From Uranotaenia lowii (Eukaryota > Arthropoda > Insecta > Diptera > Culicidae): a stretch of 64,000 nucleotides of DNA. The notes beneath the pieces are model-generated. The model ran no database searches. It was not told the DNA's origin and worked only from the letters and a program-made list of their open reading frames with translations. The stretch covers positions 14,613,752-14,677,751 of the forward strand of contig NC_073692.1 of assembly GCF_029784155.1 (NCBI RefSeq), given 5' to 3'. Position numbers and translations under genes: made by a program. Below are positions 12,779 to 23,745 of the stretch, in pieces (the stretch's first letter is position 1; each line of letters begins with the position of its first letter).

Positions 12779-13704
12779 TTCCAGGTACACATAAGTGGGG
12801 TCCTCGTGGACACTGAACAGAGACACGATGTTCGGATGATTGCCGTATCTCAGTAGAATTTCCACTTCCTCTCGACAATCGTGACCGTATTTGTCGATTA
12901 TCTAAAAACAAGAACAAAAAAAAAAACATTTTACTTCTCAAAACGTAGTTCGACGACCAAACAACCAACCTTAACGGCGTAATGCTTCTTGGTGGCACGA
13001 TTCTCACACAACCGACAAACGGAGAACGTTCCCCGCCCCAGCTCCTGCATCATTGCGTACTCATCGGCAAAGGCGACCGGTTTGACGCCAGGAATTTCGT
13101 TCGTAAACGGTGCCCTGGGACCCATCTGATTCTGAATGTCGTCCAGCAAACAGGGCGCTATAAAACTGAATCCGCGGAAGATCTCATGGGCACTCGCACT
13201 AACCGGACCACCGGGGGAATCTCTGCAAGAAAAACACCAAACCCCTCGATTAGTCCCAGCTCTCTACTTCAACTCTCAAGCTAACATATACTTGGCCGAT
13301 TTGTTGGTGTACTCCGTGTCAAATTAAAACGCATCGTCGCGGGAAACGGCCGCACCTCCTTCCGCTCGAACGCGTCCCAATCGACGTTGGAGAAGAACTC
13401 GTGCTGCTTGATGTCGTCGATACCGTTTGGGCCAACTCCCAACCGTTTCTGGGGATTGCGTTTGAACAGGGCCCGCAACAAACTCTGAGCCTCCGGGCTC
13501 AGATTTTCTGACATCCCAAGTTTGGTTTTCAGGATCTGGTTCATCGTATCGTTACGATTGCTACCGTGGAAGGGAAGGTTGCCCGTAAGCATCTCAAACT
13601 GAAATAAACGATTTTCATATTGTACCGATTTTACGAATTCAACGCTTTTCAAAGAATATTTACCATTAGAACCCCAAAGGACCACCAGTCTGCGGCGAAG
13701 GTGA
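12779..13704 (-). pseudogene. Partial S6 kinase II (RSK) pseudogene
   Basis: Remnants of a ribosomal S6 kinase (RSK) gene with introns kept, so not a processed copy. Exon pieces on the minus strand: 13704-13664 (AADWWSFGVLM), 13598-13292 (FEMLTGNLPFHG, KRNPQKRLG), 13222-12970 (hydrophobic-motif segment FRGFSF, then the start of the C-terminal kinase with its Gly loop and AVK), and 12901 to about 12779 ([18 protein letters not shown]). The piece ends inside the second kinase domain, and the first kinase domain's N-lobe is missing. It carries a frameshift/small deletion at about 13345 and an in-frame TAA at 13326-13324 where RSK has Phe-Tyr-Phe. Homology stops abruptly at both sides; the upstream edge abuts a repeat at about 13712. 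The functional parent gene is not in the window. Confidence 0.85.
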
Positions 13705-13709
13705 CTAGA

Positions 13710-14849
13710 TTAGGCACACGCTAAGAAAATTTTACATACTGGTACCATAAAAAGTACATATTTTGAAGATCGACAACTTTTACGTAGAAGTAAGTATCAG
13801 AAACTACATACTTTCTCAGTTCTTTTTGTTCTACAAGGTCCTTTCTGTAGAAACAACTACAAATTATGTAAAATTGGATATGATGGCGTGATGCTTCTCA
13901 CTCACACCCACAGAAAATTGCTGCAGCCATCTGTCTCTATCTGCATTTCACTTCCGCATCTGGAAAAACATTAAATCTGATTTGCGTTAAGTAGTCATAT
14001 ACATAAAAACAAACGGATGAAAAATCAAAATATCTTCGGGGGATTGCTTCAAAAGACTTGATTCTTTCGGTAAGCTTGTAAACATTAACCTGCAGTATAC
14101 GATTTTTTGATTAATGTTCAATGTTCTAGCGTCTTTGTTTACCAAAAAAAAGAAGCGGCCTGTTATGAAACCGGAATCATCACCGAGGATTAGCCTGCAG
14201 CATCAGATGATACACATTCGTATTCAATCCGCGGCCCCAATTCAGCGATCCAAAATGATCAAAAGCATTTAGGTAAATTTTATTTTTTCCAATTAAACTT
14301 TAACAATTTTATTTAACATCTTTCCGTTTCCACATAGGGTTCTCAATTTCATTGGCGTGCAGTGAAAAAATTGACCCCATAAGCAACTGCCCGGACAAAC
14401 GAACCAGCGCAATGGCCTTAATCTTGCATTCCACACGGCTCCATCACCACGGGGATGAGTCATCCACAGGGGGATATTCTAGAAAAAAGTTCGATCATCT
14501 CCATCTCAATGAAAATGTGTTTACTCCATGTGACATGATATTATTATTTCAGCAAATAAATATTTGGTATCCAAATTAAAATTGAATATCTTGAATTTGA
14601 AATATCCTTGCTTTTGAATTTGTAATTAGAACTTTGAACTTTTCCCTACAGTATGTGATTTTTACATATTTTTTGAGTTCATACGCAGAACATACTTTCG
14701 AGTACTTTCTACATACTCGTCCGTACCAGCCTTACTACATAATTTTTCGTATCAACCTTTTTACATACCAGTGGCTTCCTGCACTTACGGGTTGTTTTGA
14801 CTTCTTTTTACATACTTTTGTGTTCGATTTTTTAAGGGTGCAACGACAA
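13710..14849. mobile_element. Probable non-autonomous element rich in TACATAC words
   Basis: Weak inverted ends are seen (GCACACGCTAAGAAAAT at about 13715 against the complement of the sequence ending at about 14843). TACATACT-type words are dense near both ends: ACATACT at about 13735 and 13808, and many from 14650 to 14820. The middle is GC-richer and exon-like, with an intron-like stretch GTAAATTT...CCACATAG at about 14272-14337 and an AATAAA near 14556. An ATG at 14166 opens a 35-codon frame that stops at that donor. Target duplication not identified, so boundaries are approximate. Confidence 0.45.
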
Positions 14850-14851
14850 TA

Positions 14852-15431
14852 CACACTCATCTGGCGCAACCCCTTATAGTGTAGTTTTGACCCGTTATCG
14901 GAAAAGACTGGGTTAACTCCTTTTTCATGTAAAGTCCTTGTACCCCTTATAGTGTACACAGCATGTACGTCAAAGCAGAGGTGAAAATTAGTAATGTAAG
15001 CATGTAAAATCTACACATTATTTTGGAAGCCCGCTCTGCGATGTCAGCCCTTTGATGTTAGCCCTTAAAATGTCAGAAGTATGGAAAGAAAATAATAAAA
15101 ACAAATCAGTTAGTTTTGAATTTCTGTATTCGGCAAGAAATCATTTTCATGCTCCTGTTATAGAATAGGAAAATATTCAATCAACTCAATCTATTGAACT
15201 GATCTTTCAGCATTAACCGATTCATTGAATCGTCGAACGAGATCGGTTACGGCAGAAAGAGTTCTATATTCTGAATGACAAGTTAAAAAACTACCCTTTA
15301 TTTAGTAAGCCAGCTTTTCTAAATAATGTGTAAAATTGACTCGAGGAAACGACACTTTTTTTGACAGATCTCGGCTGTTCGCAATAATGGGTCAATTTTA
15401 CAAGTTTAAGGTGTTGCGCCAAATGAGTGTG
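14852..15431. mobile_element. TA-flanked MITE, 580 bp
   Basis: Inverted ends CACACTCAT(C/T)TGGCGCAAC are flanked by TA at 14850-14851 and 15432-15433. Inside each end lies a (G/A)ACCC(G/A)TTAT block in inverted orientation, and a CCCCTTATAGTGTA word is repeated at about 14871 and 14943. No ORF. TA duplication suggests a Tc1/mariner-type origin. Confidence 0.85.
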
Positions 15432-15433
15432 TA

Positions 15434-16615
15434 GGTCGATTCACGCACTGCCTGGCCTCACTGGTTTTGACATTTCGCGATTCCTGTTTTGATTCCTTAT
15501 TTTCCAATTCTGCACGCTGAGGAAACAAAGCAAACATTTGGGTCCTCATTCAATTCTCAATCACACGTTTTTAGCAAAAGTTTTAAGCTCAATTTTGGGA
15601 TAAAAATAAACTTAAAAAGAAAATTAGATGTTTCAAGTATCAAATAATGAAAATTCAATCACACTGACTGGACACTCGATTTAGATTTTTGGTGCTGCTC
15701 GAAAATTAACGAGAATGTCGATACCAGTAAAATTTTCATGCTCGAATTGCTGCCGCGCAATGTCGACGATGGGAGGCTTCTAGCCAAAAACTGAGAAAAA
15801 TTTTGTTCTAAGTCTTATGTCAGTGTGATTAGTGGTCAAACTATCTGACATTATTTTTATTCCTCGAAAATATTATATCGTACAAATTTATAACACTGCA
15901 GACTTTACATTCGGAATGTTAATTGGAGAATTTTCACTCTGTTGTGGTATGAGCCTACTTGGTTGAATGATTCAACTGAATCAAAGCAATCGAAAGATTC
16001 CTTTTAATTCAACCACGGTAACCACCGAGGTTGAATTAAAAGGAATCTTTCGATTGCTTTGATTCAGTGGAGAATTTTCCTATATTGGATTCTTCTGTCA
16101 ACGAATTTTGTTGTCGTACAAGTATGTGCATTAGTTCACAGCTTCCGGTAAAAATAACACATGAAGCTTCCGGACAATCGATTCGAAACATTCGAATTCC
16201 TTAGATGTTTCCACATTTGGACATTCGATAGGGTTTTATGTTTCAAGTAAACGCGCTTTCCTAGAATATTCAATGTAAACTGGGTTGGTCCAGAATAAAT
16301 GTGTTGAAGAAGGGTTTTGAAAACATGTTGAAACATTCTAATAAACAAACCTTCTTTTCGAAATTTTTACGAATTTTCAACTTTCTGTTCATTTCCAAAA
16401 CGATAAACATGAGAAACCAAAAAATGCGCTAAATTTAATTAACAAAATAGAACTTGGTTTTTTGCTAACCCTTAACTGAGTTTTAAGTTAAATTTCTTGA
16501 CCGTGCAGCTACACGAAAAATTTCGCCGCACCCCATTTCTCGTTCGTAAAATTTTGTAAACAGGACGCGCGAACTGTCACCACAAAAGGGAACATACGTC
16601 ATCGTGAATCGACCC
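15434..16615. repeat. Possible repeat bounded by GGTCGATTCACG
   Basis: GGTCGATTCACG at about 15434 recurs as its complement CGTGAATCGACC at about 16603-16614. The pair may be the ends of a 1.2-kb element lying directly against the 580-bp MITE. The 12-base arms alone are weak evidence. A long hairpin lies inside. Confidence 0.3.
15976..16067. repeat. Perfect inverted repeat, 39-bp arms, 14-nt spacer
   Basis: Arms 15976-16014 and 16029-16067 are exact reverse complements. The spacer itself has CGGT/ACCG that can pair, leaving an AACC loop. A TGGAGAATTTT word occurs before (15924-15934) and immediately after (16068-16078) the hairpin. It could be a fold-back remnant, a template-switch product or a small-RNA precursor. 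Confidence 0.9.
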
Positions 16616-17483
16616 ATGACTCTCCCGGCGCATCAAAACAAAAATGAAACGATTGCGTCAGTGGTGCCAGGTTGAATGTTTTATCAATATGTTTATAGAT
16701 ATTGAGATGCGATATTTTTAGTTAAATATTTTAGATAATCTGGATGATTATGGGAAGGATATTAATGACTTATTGATTGAAATGAGGAATTCCGTTTAAT
16801 TTAAATCAATGTTTCTGTTCGAGATTGCCATACACCATGTAAAAGCAAATTGATGATTTTTTTTTGCATCTATATCTACTATAGATTTAGATTAGTATGT
16901 GGTATTCATCAGTTTCATTAGTATTAGTATTATTAGTAGACAATCATAGTTAATATGAAAATCTTTCAAAAAAAAAAAAACTAATGCTGATGATAAAATC
17001 CTTAACGAAAACCACAAACACCATCGGCACTCCAAGCTCTATTTCCAACTAGAACGTTATTAAAAACATCGCGAAAAGCGATAATGAACTTCTTTTAGTA
17101 TGATGTATGAGCATACCTTCAAGTTCCATTATTGTTTTTGAAACGCTACAGAGTCGTATCAGAATATCAAAATTATATAAGAGATTTGTTTATAAGTTCG
17201 TACTGATTTGTTGTAAAACTGTCTGGCATCTCTGACCGGCGTTTCGCTCATTTTTGACATAAGTTATGGACGGTATGGTTAACGGTTCGAGATCATTTTT
17301 ACGATTACAGAAAAATTGAAGGGAATCGTTCTTACTATTGTATCACCTTTCCAGATACCATCACTTTTTCACATGAAGGTTCATGTTTCGTTTTTATCGT
17401 TTAAATTTGTCGTCGAAGTAAAGTTTAATAGAAGAGCTACGTTTACAGAGAGAATCACTTTTTCTGAAGCAGTTGAGGAATCG
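16616..17483. other. Intergenic, no gene seen
   Basis: AT-rich. A short ORF at 17316-17507 has no recognisable features and runs into the next element, so it is not called. Confidence 0.4.
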
Positions 17484-17485
17484 TA

Positions 17486-18504
17486 CACGCAGAAAAAATT
17501 ATTTTAGAAACAATAAGATTTGGTCCGAAAATAATAAAATTTTTGGTTGGGAAAAAGCACAAATATATTTCTGGTCACACTGACTAAAAATATCGATTTA
17601 ATTTAAACTTATCGTTTGATTCAAAATAAAATACACCCTTTTTGAAAATGATCCATGATTCTTATCAAAATAATGATAATTTTGGGTAAAACACATAAAA
17701 ATGCATTGATTCGAAAGTATGAACAAAATGTGCATCACCTTAACAACAAGGTTTAGGTTTGAAGAAATTTAGTTGTCCCAATTAAAATTAAAATGCTTTT
17801 AAATTTGTTTTTAATGGTATCATCGGAATTTAAAAAAATGGAACCCATAATAAAATATAAAATTATTTATTTTCAGAATCAAAACGCCGGTAAGGAAAAA
17901 AACTAGCTGGTACGATGGTTTCAATTAACCCACGAAACTTCATTCAGAGGGACTACAGCCAGGCGGTCCGGAACGTACTACCGGAATTTTTCGGTGGCTC
18001 TCGGGTTGAGGCATCTGAAAAAAAAAATTAAATAATTAATTTCACTTGTCTGAAGTAAACCTTTGTTCTGACGCACGGGTTTGGGCAGTTTTCTAGCTAT
18101 TCAAAAAATTTAAAACTTACCTTGATAGCTGCTGGCCGAGAAACACTATGATCCATTGTTATTTATTTCGGATATTAATTGCCTCGCCTGGGCCATGGCC
18201 AGGCCGCCTCTGACGAATTTTTCTACTATTATTGCTGGAAAATTTACTTTTTTTTTTTTCTTTTTTTCCACTTTTTAACTTATCGTTTTGAAGTTACACT
18301 CTCATTGAAATAAACCTATTTAAGTTTATAATTAAACCGAATTTTATTTTTAAGTAATAGAAAATGAGAGTGTACAAATAACAAAATTTTATTGCTATTT
18401 TCATTCGACTTTTTAATGAAAACCACTGAGAAAAATGCATTGGAAAGGTAAAATAAATCAACAAAACGTTTTTTTTAAACTAACCCCCATTCATTTTCTG
18501 CGTG
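17486..18504. mobile_element. TA-flanked element, 1,019 bp, CACGCAGAAAA termini
   Basis: Ends CACGCAGAAAA and TTTTCTGCGTG are flanked by TA at 17484-17485 and 18505-18506. The outer thirds are AT-rich with repeated AATAAAAT/ATTTTATT words. The middle (about 17880-18240) is GC-richer and holds a small spliced ORF on the minus strand. No transposase. Superfamily uncertain; the TA duplication fits Tc1/mariner-like elements. Confidence 0.8.
17940..18156 (-). CDS. Candidate 36-residue spliced micro-ORF inside the 1,019-bp element
   Basis: Function unknown. On the minus strand an ATG exon (18156-18121, MDHSVSRPAAIK) ends in AAG|GTAAGT. The acceptor is a long T-run followed by CAG at 18017-18015, and exon 2 (18014-17940) begins with ATG and ends in TGA. 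The joined frame has 37 codons. An AATAAA (minus strand) follows at 17871-17866. An upstream ATG in another frame opens a 17-codon uORF. The peptide is Pro/Ser/Arg-rich with no hydrophobic segment. No family is recognised. It could be the leftover end of a lost transposase gene, a captured host fragment or a chance ORF; expression is not shown. Confidence 0.4.
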
Positions 18505-18901
18505 TATAGACCGTTTGAGATATAGTTTTTTAGTATGCGGGTAGCTTCGCCTCGTTAGTTATACTGATAATTATGCAGTTTTATTTCTTGGGATTTTAGG
18601 ATATGATTCATCCCTAAAGGATAATTATGCAGGTTAATTATACTTTTATTTATGATTTTTTCATCGAAGTCGATGAAAACAACAACAATTCATCGCGGCG
18701 ATGAACAATTTAATCATTTATACTTTTACCGTTATCAAGAGCGAGATGAAAATGACCGAAAAAAACTTAAAAATGGCATTGAAAATTTTAAAAAAAATAA
18801 ATGATTTACCTCAACTTTCTACAATTAAAAATCTTCTTCAGAGTTGATGCTTAAGGAATTTGTTGTCGCTTTGTCAATGCAATTTTTGTGTTGGAGTTCA
18901 T

Positions 18902-21900
18902 CTATTCGCAACCAAAGGTGCTCTTAGAAAAGGTCTGTTCCAAACCCGATATTTTTTCTACAGCAGGCTCATGCGTTCGAAGATGCAGCTGAAGTTTTTT
19001 TCTATGGCTGAAGGAGTTGTCACAAAGCTTGCAATGATACGCATTGTTACCTGAGTAAAAACGAAATGATAAGTAAAAAGTTCGAAATACGTAGGTTCTT
19101 ATCAGTTCTTACCAGTATGAATGCTTTCATGATCCCTCAGCTGGCTTTTGCGTATAGGGGCTGTTCACTAATTACGTAAGCACATAGGGGGGGTGGGGGG
19201 GTTTCACATTTGCTTACGATCTCTTACTAGGGGGGTAGGGGGGGTTTCCAAAAACCTTACGTAAGAAATACTACCTTAAAAACTCATCACAGCCACAGCC
19301 ATACGAAACCATATTACTCAGGTTTTTTTACTCCCTACCTATTAGTTGGTTAATTTTGAGGTAATGTTATTTATCTTTTAATGTCTTTGAATTATTGAAA
19401 AAATTGCAAGTTCCATAAAATTTCTAGAGAACCATTTCAAACCATCATATTTTCAAAATGACTTCATCCAGAAAAAATCTTTAGAAATACATATAAGGCG
19501 CTTTAAATAATGAATTTGTAGACAGTATTTACAGTGATGGGCACTATCAACTCCAAATTTTATAAAAGATTTACCAAAAAATCTAAAACTATATCGCTTA
19601 ACGCTGGATGAGTCTGAGCATTTAGGTTAGTTGACAACGTGATTGTTGTTAAAAATTTTTGGCCCATCCCTAGTAGTATAGAATGATTTTTTTTAAAGAT
19701 TTTTTTGATTTTCGGGAAAAAATACCTTGTGCTAACCTGATCTCTCTTTTTTTTCAAATCGGAATTCTGATTTTATATTGTTTATTCGATTGAGGAAATT
19801 TATTGAAAATTATTGTTACCCCAAACATGCTACGTCTTGAATGATGTTTTCTTTTATAGTTATGATATTTCCTCTGCTGTTTTGCATAGATTGTGCTTTT
19901 CAAATAAAGTTTTTTAAATTTTACTAAAAAAGTGCTTTGCTTTGAATTCACGTTTTTAATATTTTCAAGCTATTTTTGAAAAAACGTGTCAATTTCTCAA
20001 AGAATAAAAAACGTAAGATCTTACTAGGGGGGGAGGGGGGGTTTTGAAAAATCTTACTTTGTCTTACCAGGGGGGGAGGGAGGGTTGAAAATTTCCAAAA
20101 TCGTGCTTACGTAATTAGTGAACGGCCCCATAAAGCCTTTATCACAGAAGTTACATTTAAACGGCTTAATACCTGGAAATATACGAACATTACAGTTTGT
20201 CGTTAACTATCTTGGATTGGTTACTGTAGACAGAAACAGTTAACTGTATGCTTGCACTCATGTTCAAGTTTCATTCGTTTCACGGTGAATTTTTCATCAC
20301 AGTAAGAACATTGAAAAGGTTTATCGCCTGTGGATAGCAACATATTATTATTTTTAAAATTTTACACAACGAAATTTCAGTGTTGGATTGAACCGAATTA
20401 TTTACCTGTGTGGTTCATCTCGTGCCGCTGTCGGGTGGTACCATTCGCAAAGGTCATCGAACAATGGCGACATGGAAACGGCTTCTCGCCCGTGTGCCTA
20501 CGCATATGATTCACCAGGTACGCTTTACACTTGAAAGATTTATCACAGTGTTCACAGTTGAATGGCAACGGTTCACTGTTGTGATCGATTTCGTGAGCTT
20601 TCAACTGAGCCTTCTGAAAAAACCTCCGATCACACACGGCGCAAGCAAACCGTTTGTCATTATTGTGAGTACGTAGATGAGCGTTCAAGAAACTTTTGCT
20701 AGCAAACGGTTTTTCCCATATGGCGCATACGAAGGGTTTGGTTTTCCCATGATTGATCTCATGTATGCTCAAAACTTCTGCCGTTCGAAATTTCAATCCA
20801 CATGTAAAGCACTGGTGCTTCATAGGCTTCGAATTCCGCTTTTTGTGGCAACGAAATCTAAACTGCGATGGAAACCGTTTGTAGCAAATTGGGCACTCTA
20901 TAGGATTTTTAGCCGCATCTGACTGTTGGTATGCTATTTTGTTAAATTTATGTGCATCTTGAGCATGATTTCGTAATGCATCCTCCGTTTCGAATGTTTT
21001 TGAACAACTTTGAGCGCAACACATTATTTCCTGTTCAGAGGTGTTTTTGGTGGAATGATGAAGCAGTATATGCAGTCTTAGCCCGGGTTTATTCATGAAC
21101 TTGGAAGAACATTTTACACATTCATACAGCTTGTCAGCTTCCTGGAACTTTTTCCTATGGCGTTCTAGACCTACATCTTTTTTAAACTTCCGCTTGCAAA
21201 TATCGCAAGAGTGAGGTTGGTTCATGTTTGGGTTATTATGTTTCCTGTGAACTTCAACATGCATCAGATAATCTTCTTGAGCATCGAAATGATCGAAGCA
21301 ATAACAACACAGAAAATTTTTCTTAGGTAGATCTATCGTATTGTACATATCTTCCAAATTTTTGTCTTGAGTTTCTTTTCGATTATTGATTTTTTTAGTG
21401 ATTGGTTCTTTCGTTGTAGTTAGTTTAGCTGATCTGCCCTTTCTTTTAGTTCGAGGTTCCCCAGATGTTTGCGAGAACGTTCCATCTTCTGTGTCATTAG
21501 AGCTGCCATTATCTATCGTATCATCCAAAGAAGGCTCGGATTTTATTTTTGTAACCTCCTTGGCTGGAGAAATCTTTTCTGCCGATTTTTCAAGGTTGAC
21601 AGTTTTGCAACGTCGTTGTTTTAAATTTTCGTTTGTTATTGTTGCAACTTCTGGAACAAGTGGACAAAGGCTGGGCAAATTGGTAATTTCAGTATAGCTT
21701 TCACCAATTTTTATTTCATTTTCATCTATTTCCGACTTAATAGAAACTTCTTCAAAAATCGAAGAATTTACAGAACTGTGTGTTGGTTGTTTCAATTTAG
21801 CATCTGATGATTTTACCAAATTGATGAAATCAACTAGTTGATCAACCTTCTCAACACATTTTTTACAGATTTTTGCAGGAAAACCGTCATTTACGATTAT

Positions 21901-22069
21901 CTGAAAAATAAAACATTAATTAATTATTGGAGCTTCATAACTAAATCATACATACCGTAACGGAACATATCTGAGATATGATGTCTGCCAACAAGTGTTC
22001 GTTTGTTTTTGCAAAAAGAGAAACCATATGATCATCTGTTTGGGACAGACATGTGCGGCAGGTTTTCAT
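18902..22069 (-). pseudogene. Degenerating ZAD-C2H2 zinc-finger gene, copy 1
   Basis: Same gene model as copy 2: ZAD split between exon 22069-21956 (MKTCRTCLSQ) and exon 21900-20406, which also holds the linker and ten finger units, then a one-finger exon 20327-20244 and two further finger exons. Three lesions set it apart. The penultimate finger exon is interrupted by a 973-bp MITE after 19156. The donor after the 20244 exon reads TT (20243-20242) where copy 2 has GT. One finger Cys is Trp (TGG at 20718-20716, VCAIWEKPF versus VCTICEKPF). The main exon is otherwise open for 473 codons from its first internal Met and the last exon still ends in TAG at 18904-18902. A truncated protein with the ZAD and most fingers could still be made, so 'pseudogene' is a judgement. 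Confidence 0.75.
19157..20129. mobile_element. MITE B, 973 bp, inserted in zinc-finger exon
   Basis: Ends GGGGC(T/C)GTTCACTAATTACG are flanked by ATA at 19154-19156 and 20130-20132. The empty site is present in copy 2 (GCGTATAAAGCC near 54315), so insertion and target duplication can be read exactly. Both subterminal regions contain runs of six to eight G (for example near 19187-19245 and 20025-20085). No ORF. Termini and 3-bp duplication match MITE A, suggesting one PIF/Harbinger-like group. Confidence 0.93.
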
Positions 22070-22566
22070 CCTAAAGCTCTTCTAATTGTCTCCTAAAATA
22101 GTAATGAATGCATTAACAAACTGTAGCTTAAACGTTATAATATTTTGGAAGTTTTGTTAATAAATGCTCCATTCTGAATAATACAAATCAAAATTTAGTC
22201 TCAGATATCAGATTGCTTTTTTTAAAAGTGTTTGGTTGTTTTTTTGATCTGGACATTTGTGTAAGATTCGAATCTTTAAATTATATTTTTACATTTGAAT
22301 TCATTTTTTTTTTTCAAATTATCTTCAAAATATTGAAAAATTTGATTGCTGGATCGGTTGAACGAATGACAATAAAAACATTGAATTTCTCGTAATTCGT
22401 AATTACCGGTCAGATAGACTAATAATAATATAATTAATCCATATTAAAAGCAATGAAAATTTGAGAATTTTTGGAAAGCTTGCTTTTTAAAATATGTAGA
22501 TAAAAAAAATTAAAAAAAAAGTAATATAAAAAAATGTAGATTCAGTGCATTATAAATATATCTTAA

Positions 22567-22827
22567 GAGCAAGTTCACTGGTGTTGGGAAAAAGTGGTAG
22601 AAATTTTGACACTTACGGCACATTTTGATAATTTTGCCATGCAAAAACATTTTCAAGATCTGTGGCCTTCTAGTTTTTTTACAACACGTGTTGTATTTTT
22701 GCATGCTGTGATGCAAAAATAGCAATGTTTCTATCACATGCGTACGTCTTGAAAACATTTTTGCATGGTAACATTTTCAAAATGTCAAAATTTATACCAC
22801 TTTTTCCCAACACCAGTGAACTTGCTC
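22567..22827. mobile_element. MITE C, 261 bp, TAA target duplication
   Basis: Long inverted ends starting GAGCAAGTTCACTGGTGTTG and extending about 45 bp with few mismatches. Flanked by TAA at 22564-22566 and 22828-22830. A second inverted pair (CATGCAAAAA-type words) lies further in, so almost the whole element can fold on itself. TAA duplication fits PIF/Harbinger-type MITEs. Confidence 0.88.
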
Positions 22828-22830
22828 TAA

Positions 22831-23743
22831 CAAATTGGAAAACAAACTTAAAATAAAACTTTTATTGTCTATCATTCATTCATTGTTCATTGCTCAATGT
22901 TCATTCATTTAAAAAATGTTGTTGTTGGGCAGAAATCTTGATTAGCATTTATAATTTAAGCCAGGAATTTTAAATATAGTTAAATCCCGGGCTTGAAATT
23001 GTTAAAACTGTTAATGGTTAACCCAAGGTGAGTATATATTCAGGAGGTGTTCCCGAATAACGAATTCCCGATTCAGCCATTTTGGCTATGTAGGCTATGC
23101 AACTATACGGAACTCATGAAGTTTGTTTACCAACAAACCCCAGAAAAGCTGAGCAAAAAATAAACAAACTCATTGAGAGCCCCGCTCACTCCTCGCCTAC
23201 TTACTGTGAAAGTCGGAGAACCTAGTGTATCTAAGAACCTTGGGTTAACCTGGTTCATGAAAGAAAAACTAACTGGAAAATATAAGGGTCCTGATAGAAA
23301 AGTAGGTTGCCCTAATACCAAGCAAATTTAAGCTGATTCTTGCGAAAATAAAAGATGATCACCATTGTGTTATTTGTACTGTTTTTAAATGCAGGACAAA
23401 GCACACAGATAAAAACGAGTGAAATATAAGAAATCATGTCAAATATCCACTGGTACTTACCTTTTGAAACGAATTTTAACATAAAAAGCCCACACAAAAT
23501 TTAACAAAACCGCGAATAACGATTTCGATAGTAACCGATAGCAGCAGCTATTCCACTTTCATGGAAATACACGGTAACTTCGGGTACATAGGTTTGAAAA
23601 CATGAAACTCAATTTTGAGAGACTGTCCCCGGTTAATAATTTATTCTTACAGACTAAGAATTCTAGTAGCATTTCTAGTAGAATTCCAGAAGTATTTCTG
23701 CTAGAAGTCAAGGTAGTCAAGTAGAAAATGGCCCAACCAATTC
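22831..23743. other. Intergenic, no gene seen
   Basis: AT-rich. Small ORFs at 23127-23497 on the minus strand show no domain or splice support. Confidence 0.4.
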
Positions 23744-23745
23744 TA

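Larger units (their letters stand above)
18573..22416. repeat. Segmental duplication, copy 1
   Basis: Near-identical to 53722-56660 in the same orientation, covering a whole ZAD-C2H2 gene with flanks. Shared sequence starts near ATGCAGTTTT and ends at GGTCAGATA. Copy 1 is longer because of the 973-bp MITE at 19157-20129. On the copy 2 side the right edge coincides with the A-tract of a LINE. Confidence 0.92.

Noticed and set aside
14352..14579. 75-codon plus-strand frame in the TACATAC element
   Set aside because: No ATG at its start and no recognisable family; mentioned only as an exon-like core.
22213..22395. 60-codon frame in the flank of copy 1
   Set aside because: It is in AT-rich flanking sequence shared with copy 2, where the frame is not conserved.
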